Source of the DNA: Alphaproteobacteria bacterium
Lineage (GTDB): Bacteria > Pseudomonadota > Alphaproteobacteria > JAEUKQ01 > JAIBAD01
Direction of reading: 5' to 3'
Assembly: GCA_019695395.1 (NCBI GenBank)
Contig: JAIBAD010000020.1
Coordinates: forward strand, 1 to 32,567
DNA length: 32,567 nt
Shown here: piece by piece, positions 24,146 to 32,567 of the stretch
Layout of the letters: every line of letters starts with the position of its first letter
How positions within the stretch are numbered: the first letter of the stretch is position 1
Translations under genes and position numbers: made by a program
The notes under the pieces: generated by a model
Database searches by the model: none
Told to the model about the DNA's origin: nothing
What the model saw: the letters and a program-made list of their open reading frames with translations, nothing else

Positions 24146-25180
24146 TTACCTGATTTTTAAAAATCCAACAATATCTTCCACAGCTGACCAAATTGGCGCC
24201 GCTAAATCCATAGCCCGTTTTTTTCCTTCGCTTAAAATATCATCTATATAAGAAATATCCGCTAATAATTCGGATAAAGTTTTACCAATTGGTATAATCT
24301 TTTCTACCATAAGATCAGCTAATTCTTTTTTTAAATCAGAAAATTGTTTTCCTGCAAATTGTTCAAGAATTTTATCTAAAGGTTTATCATCAAGCGCAGC
24401 ATAAATTTTTAAAAGATTGACCATTTCAGGTCTTTCTTCAATTATTATGGATTTAATTTTTTTATGTTCATCTAAAATGTCATTACCCGCAATCGGTAAA
24501 GGATCTGTTTTTGCTTTACGAAGTTTAAGAACTATTGTATCGGCATTATCTGTCAAATTTATTCTACTATAATCAGATTCTTCTGATTTGCTCATCTTTT
24601 TTTTACCATCACGTAAACTCATGACCCTAGGGGTCGCACTTTGAATTAAAGGTTCAGGTAAAGGAAAAAAATTAATGTTATAATCATTATTAAATTTTTG
24701 AGCAATATCTCGGGCAAGTTCAAGATGTTGTTTTTGGTCTTCTCCAACAGGTACATGTGTTGTATGATAAAGCAAAATATCTGCAGCCATCAAATTAGGA
24801 TAGGTGTAAAGGCCCACACTGGCATTTTCACGATTTTTGCCTGCTTTTTCTTTAAATTGTGTCATACGGTCAAGCCATCCTACCCTTGCTACACAGTTTA
24901 AAACCCAAGCAAGTTGAGCATGAGCTGGTACCTGGCTTTGATTAAAAATAATATGACGTTTAACATCAATGCCACAAGCAATAAAAGCTGCAACCATTTC
25001 CCGTACTTGTTGTTTCAATTGACTTGGATCCTGCCAATTTGTAATAGCATGCATATCTACAATACAAAAAAGACACGTCGCATCATTTTGTAGTTTAACC
25101 CATTGATGAATTGCTCCTAAATAATTACCTAAATGTAAATTACCTGTGGGTTGAATACCCGATAAGATCCGTTTTATCAT
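24146..25180 (-). CDS. trpS: Tryptophanyl-tRNA synthetase
   Basis: This 344-residue class I aminoacyl-tRNA synthetase charges tRNA-Trp. The HIGH-type motif is TGNLHLGNY (residues about 12-20) and the KMSKS loop is [10 protein letters not shown] near 196-205. Other supports are VDMHAITNW and the substrate-pocket string [18 protein letters not shown]. The length is that of the normal bacterial enzyme. It starts 36 bases after glnD with ATG at 25180. Confidence 0.97.
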   Translation of the reverse strand: MIKRILSGIQPTGNLHLGNYLGAIHQWVKLQNDATCLFCIVDMHAITNWQDPSQLKQQVREMVAAFIACGIDVKRHIIFNQSQVPAHAQLAWVLNCVARVGWLDRMTQFKEKAGKNRENASVGLYTYPNLMAADILLYHTTHVPVGEDQKQHLELARDIAQKFNNDYNINFFPLPEPLIQSATPRVMSLRDGKKKMSKSEESDYSRINLTDNADTIVLKLRKAKTDPLPIAGNDILDEHKKIKSIIIEERPEMVNLLKIYAALDDKPLDKILEQFAGKQFSDLKKELADLMVEKIIPIGKTLSELLADISYIDDILSEGKKRAMDLAAPIWSAVEDIVGFLKIR

Positions 25181-25215
25181 AATGTTAACTTATCTTCTGT
25201 AATATCAAAAACATA

Positions 25216-27966
25216 TTATTCCATTCCTATAATAGCTTGGTGTAAATGAGCATATAAAGAATCTAAGCGTAATTTATCCTCTATTTTTAATCCAAAATGA
25301 TCCTTAAGGTAAAATACATCAACCGCTCGTGTTCCATAAGTTGCAATTTTAGCATGAACTATCTGTAAATTAAGATTTGTAATAGTAGAAGTTAAAGCAT
25401 AAAGAAGACCAGGTCTATCAGAAGCTGTAACTTCTACTATAGTATGCAAAATATGCGTTTCATTATCAATAAAAACTCCCGCTTCTATCGTAAAAAGTTT
25501 TTGGGCTTTTAATAGAGAGTTATGAAAAGATTTTGTAGGTAACATTTTAAAAGAAGATTCATCAAATTTTTCAAGTGATTGTAAAATCCTATTTAACCTA
25601 TCTGGATGATCAAAAACTTTTCCTTCAGCATCTTGAATTGAAAAGATATCAAAAACCATTCCATTAGCTAATGTAAAAATTCTTGCTTCAACAACTGAAG
25701 CACCTAAAGATGCTATAATACCAGCAACCCGAGCAAAAAAACCCTGGCAATCTGATGCACAAATCATTATTTCTGTTACATCTTTCAGTTTATCAATAAA
25801 TTTTTCAACAGTTATTTGATGACTATTTTGACATGCCTTAATAAAAACAGGTAAATGTTTTTTAAACATATCTTTTGATAAAGACAACCAATAAGCATCA
25901 GGAATGTTATTTATAAAATACTCTATATACTCTTTTTCTTTTTTTAAGAAATTTAACCCATCAATAACATCTAAATTATTTAACATTTTTTTTAAATTTA
26001 AATGTTGATTGATAAAACCTCCCGTTAAATATAATTCTGTTCGATAATAAAGCGTAGATAGAAGATCATATTTCCATGTATTCCACACATTTGGGCCTAC
26101 AGCAGATATATCGACAACAGTTAAAATAAAAAGTAATCTTAATTTTTCTAATGATTGAACAAATGAAGCAAAATGAATAATCGTTTCGGGTTGGTCAATA
26201 TCCCTTTTAAAGGCAATATTACTCATTAAAAGATGATAGCGTACAAGCCATACCAAAATTTCAGTTTCACTTGCACTAAAGCCAAAAGTAGGTCCCAAAG
26301 TTTGGGCTATATCTGCCCCCATTTCTGAATGATCTTTTTGATATCCCTTAGCAATATCATGAAGAAAAACTGCTAAATAAAGAACACGGCGTAAAGAAAT
26401 TTTACTTGCTAGTTCTGTAACCAAAGGTTCGGACCTTTGAAAATTTCCTATCATAATTTTTTGTAATATATCAATAGCTTTTAGTGTATGTTCGTCAACT
26501 GTATAATGATGGTATGTATCATATTGCATTTGTCCCACTGCGTTATAAAACTCGGGGATGAATTTACTTAAAATACCTGTAACAGTTAAAAGCTTTAAAG
26601 TTTTATTAGGTGATTTTTTTGATGTAAGAATATTTAAAAAAAGATTTTTGATTTGCTTATCTTGACTGTTTCTTCTTTTAATTTTAGTAAAATTTTCCAT
26701 AAGAAAACGCAAATTTCTTGGATGTACCTTAAGATTATGTTCATGCGCTGTTAAAAATAATTCCCATAACATAATTGGATTCTTAATTAGTATATCTTCT
26801 GGATCAATACCCAAATATTTACCATCAATATAAAATTGATTTATTTTTCTTTGAAAAAGACCAAATGATAAATTTTCTGATAAAAATTTTAATTTATACG
26901 TTGTTTCCAAGGTTGCATTAAAAATATCAAATAAATTTTCTGTTTTATACACTAGGAGAAAAAAATCTTTCATAAATTTTTTTACTGCAGTTGTTTTTTT
27001 GGTCGTTTTATAACCTAAATAATTAGCAATATCCTGCTGCCAATTAAAAAGAAGTCTATCCTCGGCATGATTTGCCACGTAATGTAGATAACAACGAATT
27101 GTCCACAGAAAATTATATGATTTCTTATATAATATTATTTCGGCTTCATTTAAAAGTAATTTTTCTTGCAGTTTATCTAAATATTTTATTTTATAAAACC
27201 ACTCTGCTATCCATAATATACGCTGCAAATCACGCAACCCACCTTTTATTTCTTTTACATTAGGTTGCAAATAATGATAAGATAATTTAATTGATAAATT
27301 TTTATTTTCTCTTTCTAAATGCTTTTCTTGAATAAAAATTAACTTTGATTCATTTGTATAGTTAGTAACAAAATTTTTTAAAAATTTTTTATAAAAGACT
27401 TTATTACCCCACAAGTATCTATTGTGTAAAAAAGTTGTACGTAAAACAAAATCTGTTTTAGCTTTGATAAAATATTCATCTTCACTACCAACAAAATGGC
27501 TTATTTTTAAACCTATATCCCACAATGTATAAAGAATAATTTTTATAAATTCTTTACAAAAATTATCTTGTTTGCCATGTGTAATAAAAAATAAATCAAT
27601 ATCCGAAAAAGGTGCAAGTTCTGAGCGGCCATATCCCCCAACTGCTATAACAATAAGATTTGAATTTATAGTTTTAATATTATTTTTATTAAATCTTTGT
27701 TCTGCTATTTTTAAAATGTATAAAATTAAATAATCTATTTTATAAGCATGAATATAAATTGCTGCAGAACCATTAATTTTTTTTTCAAAAAAAAGTTTTT
27801 TTATTTCTGTGTTAATTATTGTTAAATAGTTTTTAAGAGAAAATATAAAATTTTTACTTTGAAGTGACTCATCTAATAATTTACATATATTTCGCTTAGC
27901 AAAAATTTTTTTTAAATATTGCTTACCTAATGCGTCTTGATATGAAAGAATTTTTTTATTATTCAA
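25216..27966 (-). CDS. glnD: PII uridylyltransferase / uridylyl-removing enzyme GlnD
   Basis: This 916-residue bifunctional nitrogen sensor adds UMP to PII when nitrogen is scarce and removes it when glutamine is high. The nucleotidyltransferase domain shows VGGYGRSELAPFSDIDLFF (residues 109-127) with the metal pair Asp122/Asp124. An HD domain follows, with FLHDIAKGYQKDHSEMG (His536/Asp537). Two C-terminal ACT domains lie at about 731-790 and 842-900, the second starting VTASDRPGLLYALT. The only usable start is TTG at 27966, since an in-frame stop precedes it and no ATG follows for a long way. No PII gene is in the window. The N-terminal third is rich in Lys, Asn and Ile. Confidence 0.95.
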   Translation of the reverse strand: MNNKKILSYQDALGKQYLKKIFAKRNICKLLDESLQSKNFIFSLKNYLTIINTEIKKLFFEKKINGSAAIYIHAYKIDYLILYILKIAEQRFNKNNIKTINSNLIVIAVGGYGRSELAPFSDIDLFFITHGKQDNFCKEFIKIILYTLWDIGLKISHFVGSEDEYFIKAKTDFVLRTTFLHNRYLWGNKVFYKKFLKNFVTNYTNESKLIFIQEKHLERENKNLSIKLSYHYLQPNVKEIKGGLRDLQRILWIAEWFYKIKYLDKLQEKLLLNEAEIILYKKSYNFLWTIRCYLHYVANHAEDRLLFNWQQDIANYLGYKTTKKTTAVKKFMKDFFLLVYKTENLFDIFNATLETTYKLKFLSENLSFGLFQRKINQFYIDGKYLGIDPEDILIKNPIMLWELFLTAHEHNLKVHPRNLRFLMENFTKIKRRNSQDKQIKNLFLNILTSKKSPNKTLKLLTVTGILSKFIPEFYNAVGQMQYDTYHHYTVDEHTLKAIDILQKIMIGNFQRSEPLVTELASKISLRRVLYLAVFLHDIAKGYQKDHSEMGADIAQTLGPTFGFSASETEILVWLVRYHLLMSNIAFKRDIDQPETIIHFASFVQSLEKLRLLFILTVVDISAVGPNVWNTWKYDLLSTLYYRTELYLTGGFINQHLNLKKMLNNLDVIDGLNFLKKEKEYIEYFINNIPDAYWLSLSKDMFKKHLPVFIKACQNSHQITVEKFIDKLKDVTEIMICASDCQGFFARVAGIIASLGASVVEARIFTLANGMVFDIFSIQDAEGKVFDHPDRLNRILQSLEKFDESSFKMLPTKSFHNSLLKAQKLFTIEAGVFIDNETHILHTIVEVTASDRPGLLYALTSTITNLNLQIVHAKIATYGTRAVDVFYLKDHFGLKIEDKLRLDSLYAHLHQAIIGME

Positions 27967-28142
27967 CCCTATTTCTCAATAAATTTATTAGAAAATCCTT
28001 CAATAGAATATTACTTTTTCCCCAATGAATTATTAAAGTTATTTTATAATTAGGTTAAAAATGCTGCTTTCAATCTTTTTATAGTATATACTAAATGTGA
28101 AATAAAACAAATTGCTATATTATGGTTATTAAGGATACAGAT

Positions 28143-28733
28143 ATGAAAATAAAACAAGAATTTTTATGGATGTTTTTTATAGTTACCAACATAGGAATAT
28201 TAACATCTTGCTCTTCTGAGCCAATTCCAGTTCAAAATTCCCAAACAAATAAAATATTTTCTGAGCCGGCTCCGCCTACTGAAAATCAATTTGGCCCAAT
28301 TAGTACTAGAATTTATTCTGATGTTATTGAAATCAAAGTCGTTGATCGCTATGGCATTACTGATGCCAATCTTACCTTACCTAGTGGCAAAACCATCCCT
28401 GCTCTTCATATTGATAGAACAAATTTTTCTGAACAAGTGCGGCGCCCTTCACGTGGTATTAGCCCTAGTTTTGGTATAGGTGTTGGGGTTTTTGGAGGTA
28501 GTAGTGGTGGCGTTGGTGTGGGTAGCGGTATTGGCATTGGTATTCCTTTAGGTTCAGGATCTGATTCTGATGATGATATGCTTGACTCCCCTCAAACACG
28601 TAGTGTAGCTGTCATTAAAATACCAGATTTAAATTTTTATAAAGAAAATTGGGAGAATTCTAAAATACGTGTTGGATTTTCTTCATTTGCCCACGATAAT
28701 CGTGTTATTGAAGTGCCGGCACCCAAGCCTTAA
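28143..28733 (+). CDS. Glycine-rich lipoprotein, unrecognised
   Basis: This predicted lipoprotein has 196 residues. The ATG at 28143 is preceded by AAGGAT at a good distance; a longer frame from 28122 adds seven residues without a ribosome-binding site. The signal sequence ends with lipobox LTSC, so Cys about 23 would be lipidated. A proline-rich linker and a domain with IEIKVVDRYGITDANLTLPSG follow. A Gly/Ser/Val-rich stretch comes next (about residues 113-143), then an acidic SDSDDDMLDS and a final folded segment (VAVIKIPDLNFYKENW, IRVGFSS). I do not recognise the family. Its stop codon shares TTAA with the convergent mutS stop. It probably sits in the inner or outer membrane facing the periplasm. 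Confidence 0.85.
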   Translation: MKIKQEFLWMFFIVTNIGILTSCSSEPIPVQNSQTNKIFSEPAPPTENQFGPISTRIYSDVIEIKVVDRYGITDANLTLPSGKTIPALHIDRTNFSEQVRRPSRGISPSFGIGVGVFGGSSGGVGVGSGIGIGIPLGSGSDSDDDMLDSPQTRSVAVIKIPDLNFYKENWENSKIRVGFSSFAHDNRVIEVPAPKP

Positions 28734-31399
28734 CTTTCTTTATTTTTTAAAATATCTTTAAGCATATAAATTGTATCTAAAGCTTGACGCGGGGAAAGTT
28801 CATCCACATTAATTTTATGAACAGCTTTTTCTAATTCTGATTGAGAAAAACTTGATGGTGATACATCAACTGTTCTAGATTGGAAAAGGGGGAAGTCCGG
28901 ACCATCATTTTTTAATGATTTTAAACTTGCGTCACTTTCAAGATAGGTTAAAATTTGTTGGGCTTTGTGTAAAACAACTTTAGGTAGACCCGCTATTCTT
29001 CCAACATAAAGGCCATAAGAGCGATCTGATGATCCAGCAATAACTTCATGCAAAAAAACAATATGATCTTGCCATTCTTTAACTTTCATAGAATAACAAG
29101 CGAGTTTATTTAAAGAAGAGGTTAAATTTGTTAACTCATGATAGTGCGTTGAAAATAAAGTTCGACATTGATTGACATTGTGAAGATATTCCAAAACAGC
29201 CCAAGCAATTGATAAGCCATCGAAGGTTGCTGTTCCACGACCAATTTCATCTAAAATAACTAAGGAACGATTATTAGCTTGATTAAGAATTGAAGCCGTT
29301 TCGACCATTTCGACCATAAAGGTTGATTGACCTCTAGCTAAATCATCTGAAGCACCAACCCGGCTAAAAAGTTTTGTTATAATACCGATATGGGCTTTTT
29401 TTGCCGGAACGAAAGACCCTATTTGAGCCAAAATTGCAATTAATGCATTTTGCCTTAAAAAAGTTGATTTTCCTGCCATATTTGGACCAGTTACTAACCA
29501 AAGTTTTTGTTGGTCCCCTAAATCACAATTATTTGGAATGAATCTTTGCTGGTTTCTTTCCAAATACTCTTCAACAACTGGGTGACGACCTGCTTCAATT
29601 AAAAAAGCGGTACTTTCATCAACTATAGGTCTACAATATCTTTTTTCTTCTGCTAAAAAAGCAAGTGCTGAAAAAACATCCAAGGTTGCTAAGACATCAG
29701 CCAGTTCAGATAAAGTTTGTGAATGATTTTTAACACTATGTACAAGAGCATAAAAAATATGGCTTTCTAATTCTTGCACTTTATCAATGGCTGCATTTAT
29801 TTTTTCTTCTAAAGCTTTTAAATCTATTGTTGTAAAACGCAGATTATTTGCCAAAGTTTGACGATGAATCAGGTGATCATAATAAGGTGACTTTTTTAAT
29901 TTTTCTACTTGTATTACTGTTGCCTCCAGATAATAACCTAAAATGTTATTATATTTGATCTTGATGAATGGGGCATCAAATTGTTGTTTATATGTACTTT
30001 CTAATTCTAAAATTATTTTCTTTGAATTATCACGTACATTACGCCACTCATCTAATGTTTGATCATAACCTGCGGCAATGATATGACCATCCTTCAAAGT
30101 CATAGGAAGATCTATAATCAAAGCTTTTTCTAGCAAATCACAAAGATCTGAGTGGCAATCTAACACTTTTAATATTTTGGTAAAAAAGTCTGGTAATTCT
30201 TTTAACGATACAAAAAGAGATTGAATTTTTTTCCCAATGTTAACCGTTGTTTTGATAATTCCAAGATCACGTGGGCTATTCCGGTTAAGCATAAGGCGGG
30301 ATAATGCACGGGGCATATCAGGATAATGTTTCAATATTTGTCGTAATTCTTCACGTAACTTCTTTTGATCAATAAAAAATTGTACTCCATCTTGGCGTTC
30401 CAATATTATTGAACAATCCAATAAAGGATGGTTTAACCATCCATGAAGCTTACGCCCCCCTGGATTCGAACAAGTATAATCTATAACAGATAAAAGATTA
30501 CCTTCATCATTTCCTGCCAAATTTTTTGTCAATTCCAAACTACGTCTCGTGGCTGGATCTATATCCATAATTTGTTGATCAGTTTGGCGTTTTAAAGGTG
30601 ATAAATAAGGCAGAGCATCTTTTTGAGTTTGTTTAAGATATTCAACAATAACACCAGCTGCTGATAATTCTAGTGATGTAAAATGGCCTAAGGATTTTAA
30701 ATCTTTAAGTCCATAAATTTCTATCAATGTACGTTCAGCTCTAGCAATCCAAGTTGAAGGTATTGAAGATAAAATTAGTTTCCATTCATGTAAAAAATCT
30801 GGGCAATTTGGAAACAAAAGATCTTCTGAGATTAATAATTCACTTGGTATTAAGCGTGCTAAATGCGTGGATATTTTATCAACTGTTAAATTTTGGCTAT
30901 AAAAATCGCCTGTTGAAATATCGAACCATGAAAATCCTATTTGGTCTTCTATTTTTACAAGTGCTGCTAAAAAATGATGGCTTTTACTTTGAAGTAAGTT
31001 TTCTTCAGTTAATGTACCTGGGGTAATAACTCTTACAACTTCTCTATTTACAACAGCTTTATATCCTCGTTTTTTTGCCTCTTGCGGGGTTTCGGTTTGT
31101 TCACATATAGCAATTTTTAATCCTTGCCTAATCAATTTAGGTAAATAGCTATCTACCGCATGGGCAGGAATACCACACATGGGAATATCTTCTCCTTCTT
31201 GCTTCCCACGTTTTGTTAGCGCAATCCCCAAAATTTGTGATGCTATCAGAGCATCTTCAAAAAACATTTCATAAAAATCGCCCATTCTATAAAAAAGTAA
31301 GTTATCAGGATAAAGTTTTTTTATTTCAAAATATTGAGCCATAGCAGGTGTAGCTGCTTTAATTTGTTGGTCAAATGTTTTTAAATTAATTAATGCCAT
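28730..31399 (-). CDS. mutS: DNA mismatch repair protein MutS
   Basis: This 889-residue mismatch-recognition ATPase is full length. The Phe-X-Glu mismatch wedge is at residues 42-44 in YRMGDFYEMFF. Walker A lies at about 638-645 in TGPNMAGKS, Walker B in VILDEIGRG (about 714-722), and the signature helix in GASDDLARGQSTFM. THYHELT follows. The C-terminal tail ends with the SPRQALDTIYMLKDI dimer/tetramer motif. MutL is not in the window. The gene is divergent from maeB and its stop overlaps the convergent lipoprotein gene by 4 bases. Confidence 0.97.
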   Translation of the reverse strand: MALINLKTFDQQIKAATPAMAQYFEIKKLYPDNLLFYRMGDFYEMFFEDALIASQILGIALTKRGKQEGEDIPMCGIPAHAVDSYLPKLIRQGLKIAICEQTETPQEAKKRGYKAVVNREVVRVITPGTLTEENLLQSKSHHFLAALVKIEDQIGFSWFDISTGDFYSQNLTVDKISTHLARLIPSELLISEDLLFPNCPDFLHEWKLILSSIPSTWIARAERTLIEIYGLKDLKSLGHFTSLELSAAGVIVEYLKQTQKDALPYLSPLKRQTDQQIMDIDPATRRSLELTKNLAGNDEGNLLSVIDYTCSNPGGRKLHGWLNHPLLDCSIILERQDGVQFFIDQKKLREELRQILKHYPDMPRALSRLMLNRNSPRDLGIIKTTVNIGKKIQSLFVSLKELPDFFTKILKVLDCHSDLCDLLEKALIIDLPMTLKDGHIIAAGYDQTLDEWRNVRDNSKKIILELESTYKQQFDAPFIKIKYNNILGYYLEATVIQVEKLKKSPYYDHLIHRQTLANNLRFTTIDLKALEEKINAAIDKVQELESHIFYALVHSVKNHSQTLSELADVLATLDVFSALAFLAEEKRYCRPIVDESTAFLIEAGRHPVVEEYLERNQQRFIPNNCDLGDQQKLWLVTGPNMAGKSTFLRQNALIAILAQIGSFVPAKKAHIGIITKLFSRVGASDDLARGQSTFMVEMVETASILNQANNRSLVILDEIGRGTATFDGLSIAWAVLEYLHNVNQCRTLFSTHYHELTNLTSSLNKLACYSMKVKEWQDHIVFLHEVIAGSSDRSYGLYVGRIAGLPKVVLHKAQQILTYLESDASLKSLKNDGPDFPLFQSRTVDVSPSSFSQSELEKAVHKINVDELSPRQALDTIYMLKDILKNKES

Positions 31400-31604
31400 T
31401 CATAAATTAACCCTTACAAATATTATTTACTCAACACATATTATTTATTTGTATGTCTAAATAAAAGAAAATATAAAAAGCAGAAGACGAAATTTTACTT
31501 TTAAGTTATTATCAGAAAATTTATTTTCTATCTAGAAATGTTTTATACAAGAATTCTATAAAAAATAAGTCTAAAAATTATATTATAATCAAGGATATTT
31601 AGGG

Positions 31605-32567
31605 ATGGAACACGAACCAATTAAAGTCACAGATGATGAAGCTTTATCTTTTCATGCCAATGGGCGTGCTGGGAAAATTGAACTTGTTCCAAGCAAACCC
31701 TTAATTACACAGCGTGATCTAGCTCTTGCCTATTCCCCAGGTGTAGCTGTTCCTTGTTTAAAAATTCATGAAGACCCAAATTATGCTTATGATTATACAA
31801 CCAAAGGCAATCTTGTTGCTGTTATTTCAAATGGAACAGCTGTTTTAGGATTAGGTGATTTAGGTGCCTTGGCATCTAAACCCGTTATGGAAGGAAAAGC
31901 TGTTTTATTTAAGCGGTTTGCCGATATTGATTCTATTGATTTAGAAATTGATACCCGTGATGTTGATGAATTTATTAATTGTGTGCGATTTTTAGGGCCA
32001 AGCTTTGGTGGGATCAACCTTGAAGATATTAAAGCACCTGAATGTTTTATTATTGAACAAAAATTACGCGAACTTTTACCTATACCTGTTTTTCATGACG
32101 ATCAACATGGCACTGCTATTATTGCAACAGCAGGCTTTATTAATGCTTTAGAAATTACGGGAAAAGATCTTAAAAAAACACGTATGGTTGTAAATGGTGC
32201 GGGTGCTGCTGCTATTGCATGTGTTGAATTGATTAAATCAATGGGTATGCCCCATGAAAATATCATCTTGTGTGATACCCATGGGGTTATTTATCAAGGT
32301 CGTGATAAAGGGATGAATCAATGGAAATCAGCTCATGCTGTTCCAACAAAATTGCGTACTTTAGCTGAAGCTTTAAATCAAGCAGATGTGTTTTTTGGTC
32401 TTTCTGTTAAAGGGGCGGTGACCCAAGAAATGGTTAAAACTATGGCAAAAAATCCTATTATTTTTGCTATGGCGAACCCAGATCCTGAAATTACACCCGA
32501 GGACGTTAAACAAATACGTTCCGATGCTATCATCGCCACAGGTCGTTCTGATTATCCTAACCAAGTT
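31605..32567 (+). CDS. maeB: NADP-dependent malic enzyme MaeB, N-terminal part (cut by window edge)
   Basis: The first 321 codons of malic enzyme, which decarboxylates malate to pyruvate, are present and open to the last base. The catalytic Tyr43 lies in [11 protein letters not shown]. The substrate/metal region reads [20 protein letters not shown], then [11 protein letters not shown]. The NADP site is [12 protein letters not shown], and [10 protein letters not shown] follows. In alphaproteobacteria this enzyme usually continues into a phosphotransacetylase-like C-terminal domain, which would lie beyond the edge. An AAGGA ribosome-binding site 9 bases upstream supports the ATG. It is divergent from mutS across a 205-base AT-rich spacer in which I see no clear promoter or structure. 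Confidence 0.95.
   Translation, partial: MEHEPIKVTDDEALSFHANGRAGKIELVPSKPLITQRDLALAYSPGVAVPCLKIHEDPNYAYDYTTKGNLVAVISNGTAVLGLGDLGALASKPVMEGKAVLFKRFADIDSIDLEIDTRDVDEFINCVRFLGPSFGGINLEDIKAPECFIIEQKLRELLPIPVFHDDQHGTAIIATAGFINALEITGKDLKKTRMVVNGAGAAAIACVELIKSMGMPHENIILCDTHGVIYQGRDKGMNQWKSAHAVPTKLRTLAEALNQADVFFGLSVKGAVTQEMVKTMAKNPIIFAMANPDPEITPEDVKQIRSDAIIATGRSDYPNQV

Noticed and set aside
31400-31604. Promoter TATAAT at 31584-31589 for maeB
   Set aside because: It would put the transcription start inside the ribosome-binding site, and there is no -35 match at 17 bases upstream.

Overview
This is an AT-rich stretch (roughly one third G+C by eye) of an alphaproteobacterial chromosome. Several gene sets point to that class: chvI-chvG-hprK-rapZ-EIIA(Man)-ptsH running into ahcY and a DivL-like PAS kinase; tsaE-amgK-murU-addB-addA; the short alphaproteobacterial form of HprK; a TIGR02186-type membrane protein next to a TauE/SafE transporter; and glnD/mutS/maeB side by side. 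The low G+C and tight packing, with many short gene overlaps, would fit a host-associated lineage such as Holosporales or a Rhodospirillales relative. The window alone does not settle the lineage. I see no insertion sequences, phage genes, CRISPR arrays or defence islands.

Layout. (1) 1-6182, minus strand: tsaE -> amgK -> murU -> addB -> addA. This is one tight unit combining tRNA t6A modification, MurNAc recycling and double-strand-break repair; addA runs off the left edge. (2) 6231-7790: a VOC-family gene (minus) and a type-2 ferredoxin/flavodoxin-NADP reductase (plus) sit between tsaE and the DivL-like gene. (3) 7777-15970, minus strand: chvI -> chvG -> hprK -> rapZ -> manX-type EIIA -> ptsH -> ahcY -> divL-like. 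This is a signalling block: an envelope/acid-responsive two-component system, a regulatory PTS with its HPr kinase, SAH hydrolase, and a cell-cycle pseudo-kinase with Tyr in place of the phospho-accepting His. (4) 15971-16663: the longest non-coding spacer, a 56-residue secreted peptide gene with its own strong ribosome-binding site and terminator, and a tRNA-Arg(CCT). (5) 16674-20661: rimI and tsaB (minus), a VanX/DdpX-like dipeptidase (plus), a RutE-like nitroreductase, a membrane-anchored Bax-like glucosaminidase and nfuA (all minus). (6) 20772-25180: a GAF-like plus class III adenylate cyclase (plus), then trpS -> TauE/SafE -> TIGR02186 protein -> uspA (minus). (7) 25216-32567: glnD (minus), a glycine-rich lipoprotein (plus), mutS (minus) and the first 321 codons of maeB (plus), cut by the right edge.

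Most of the window is conserved housekeeping and regulatory content. A cell-wall theme recurs: MurU/AmgK recycling, RapZ, a D-Ala-D-Ala dipeptidase, a glucosaminidase, and ChvGI as an envelope sensor. The points most worth a second look are the DivL-like kinase, which has lost both the His and a recognisable G1 nucleotide box; the self-contained small secreted peptide gene beside chvI; and the unrecognised glycine-rich lipoprotein.
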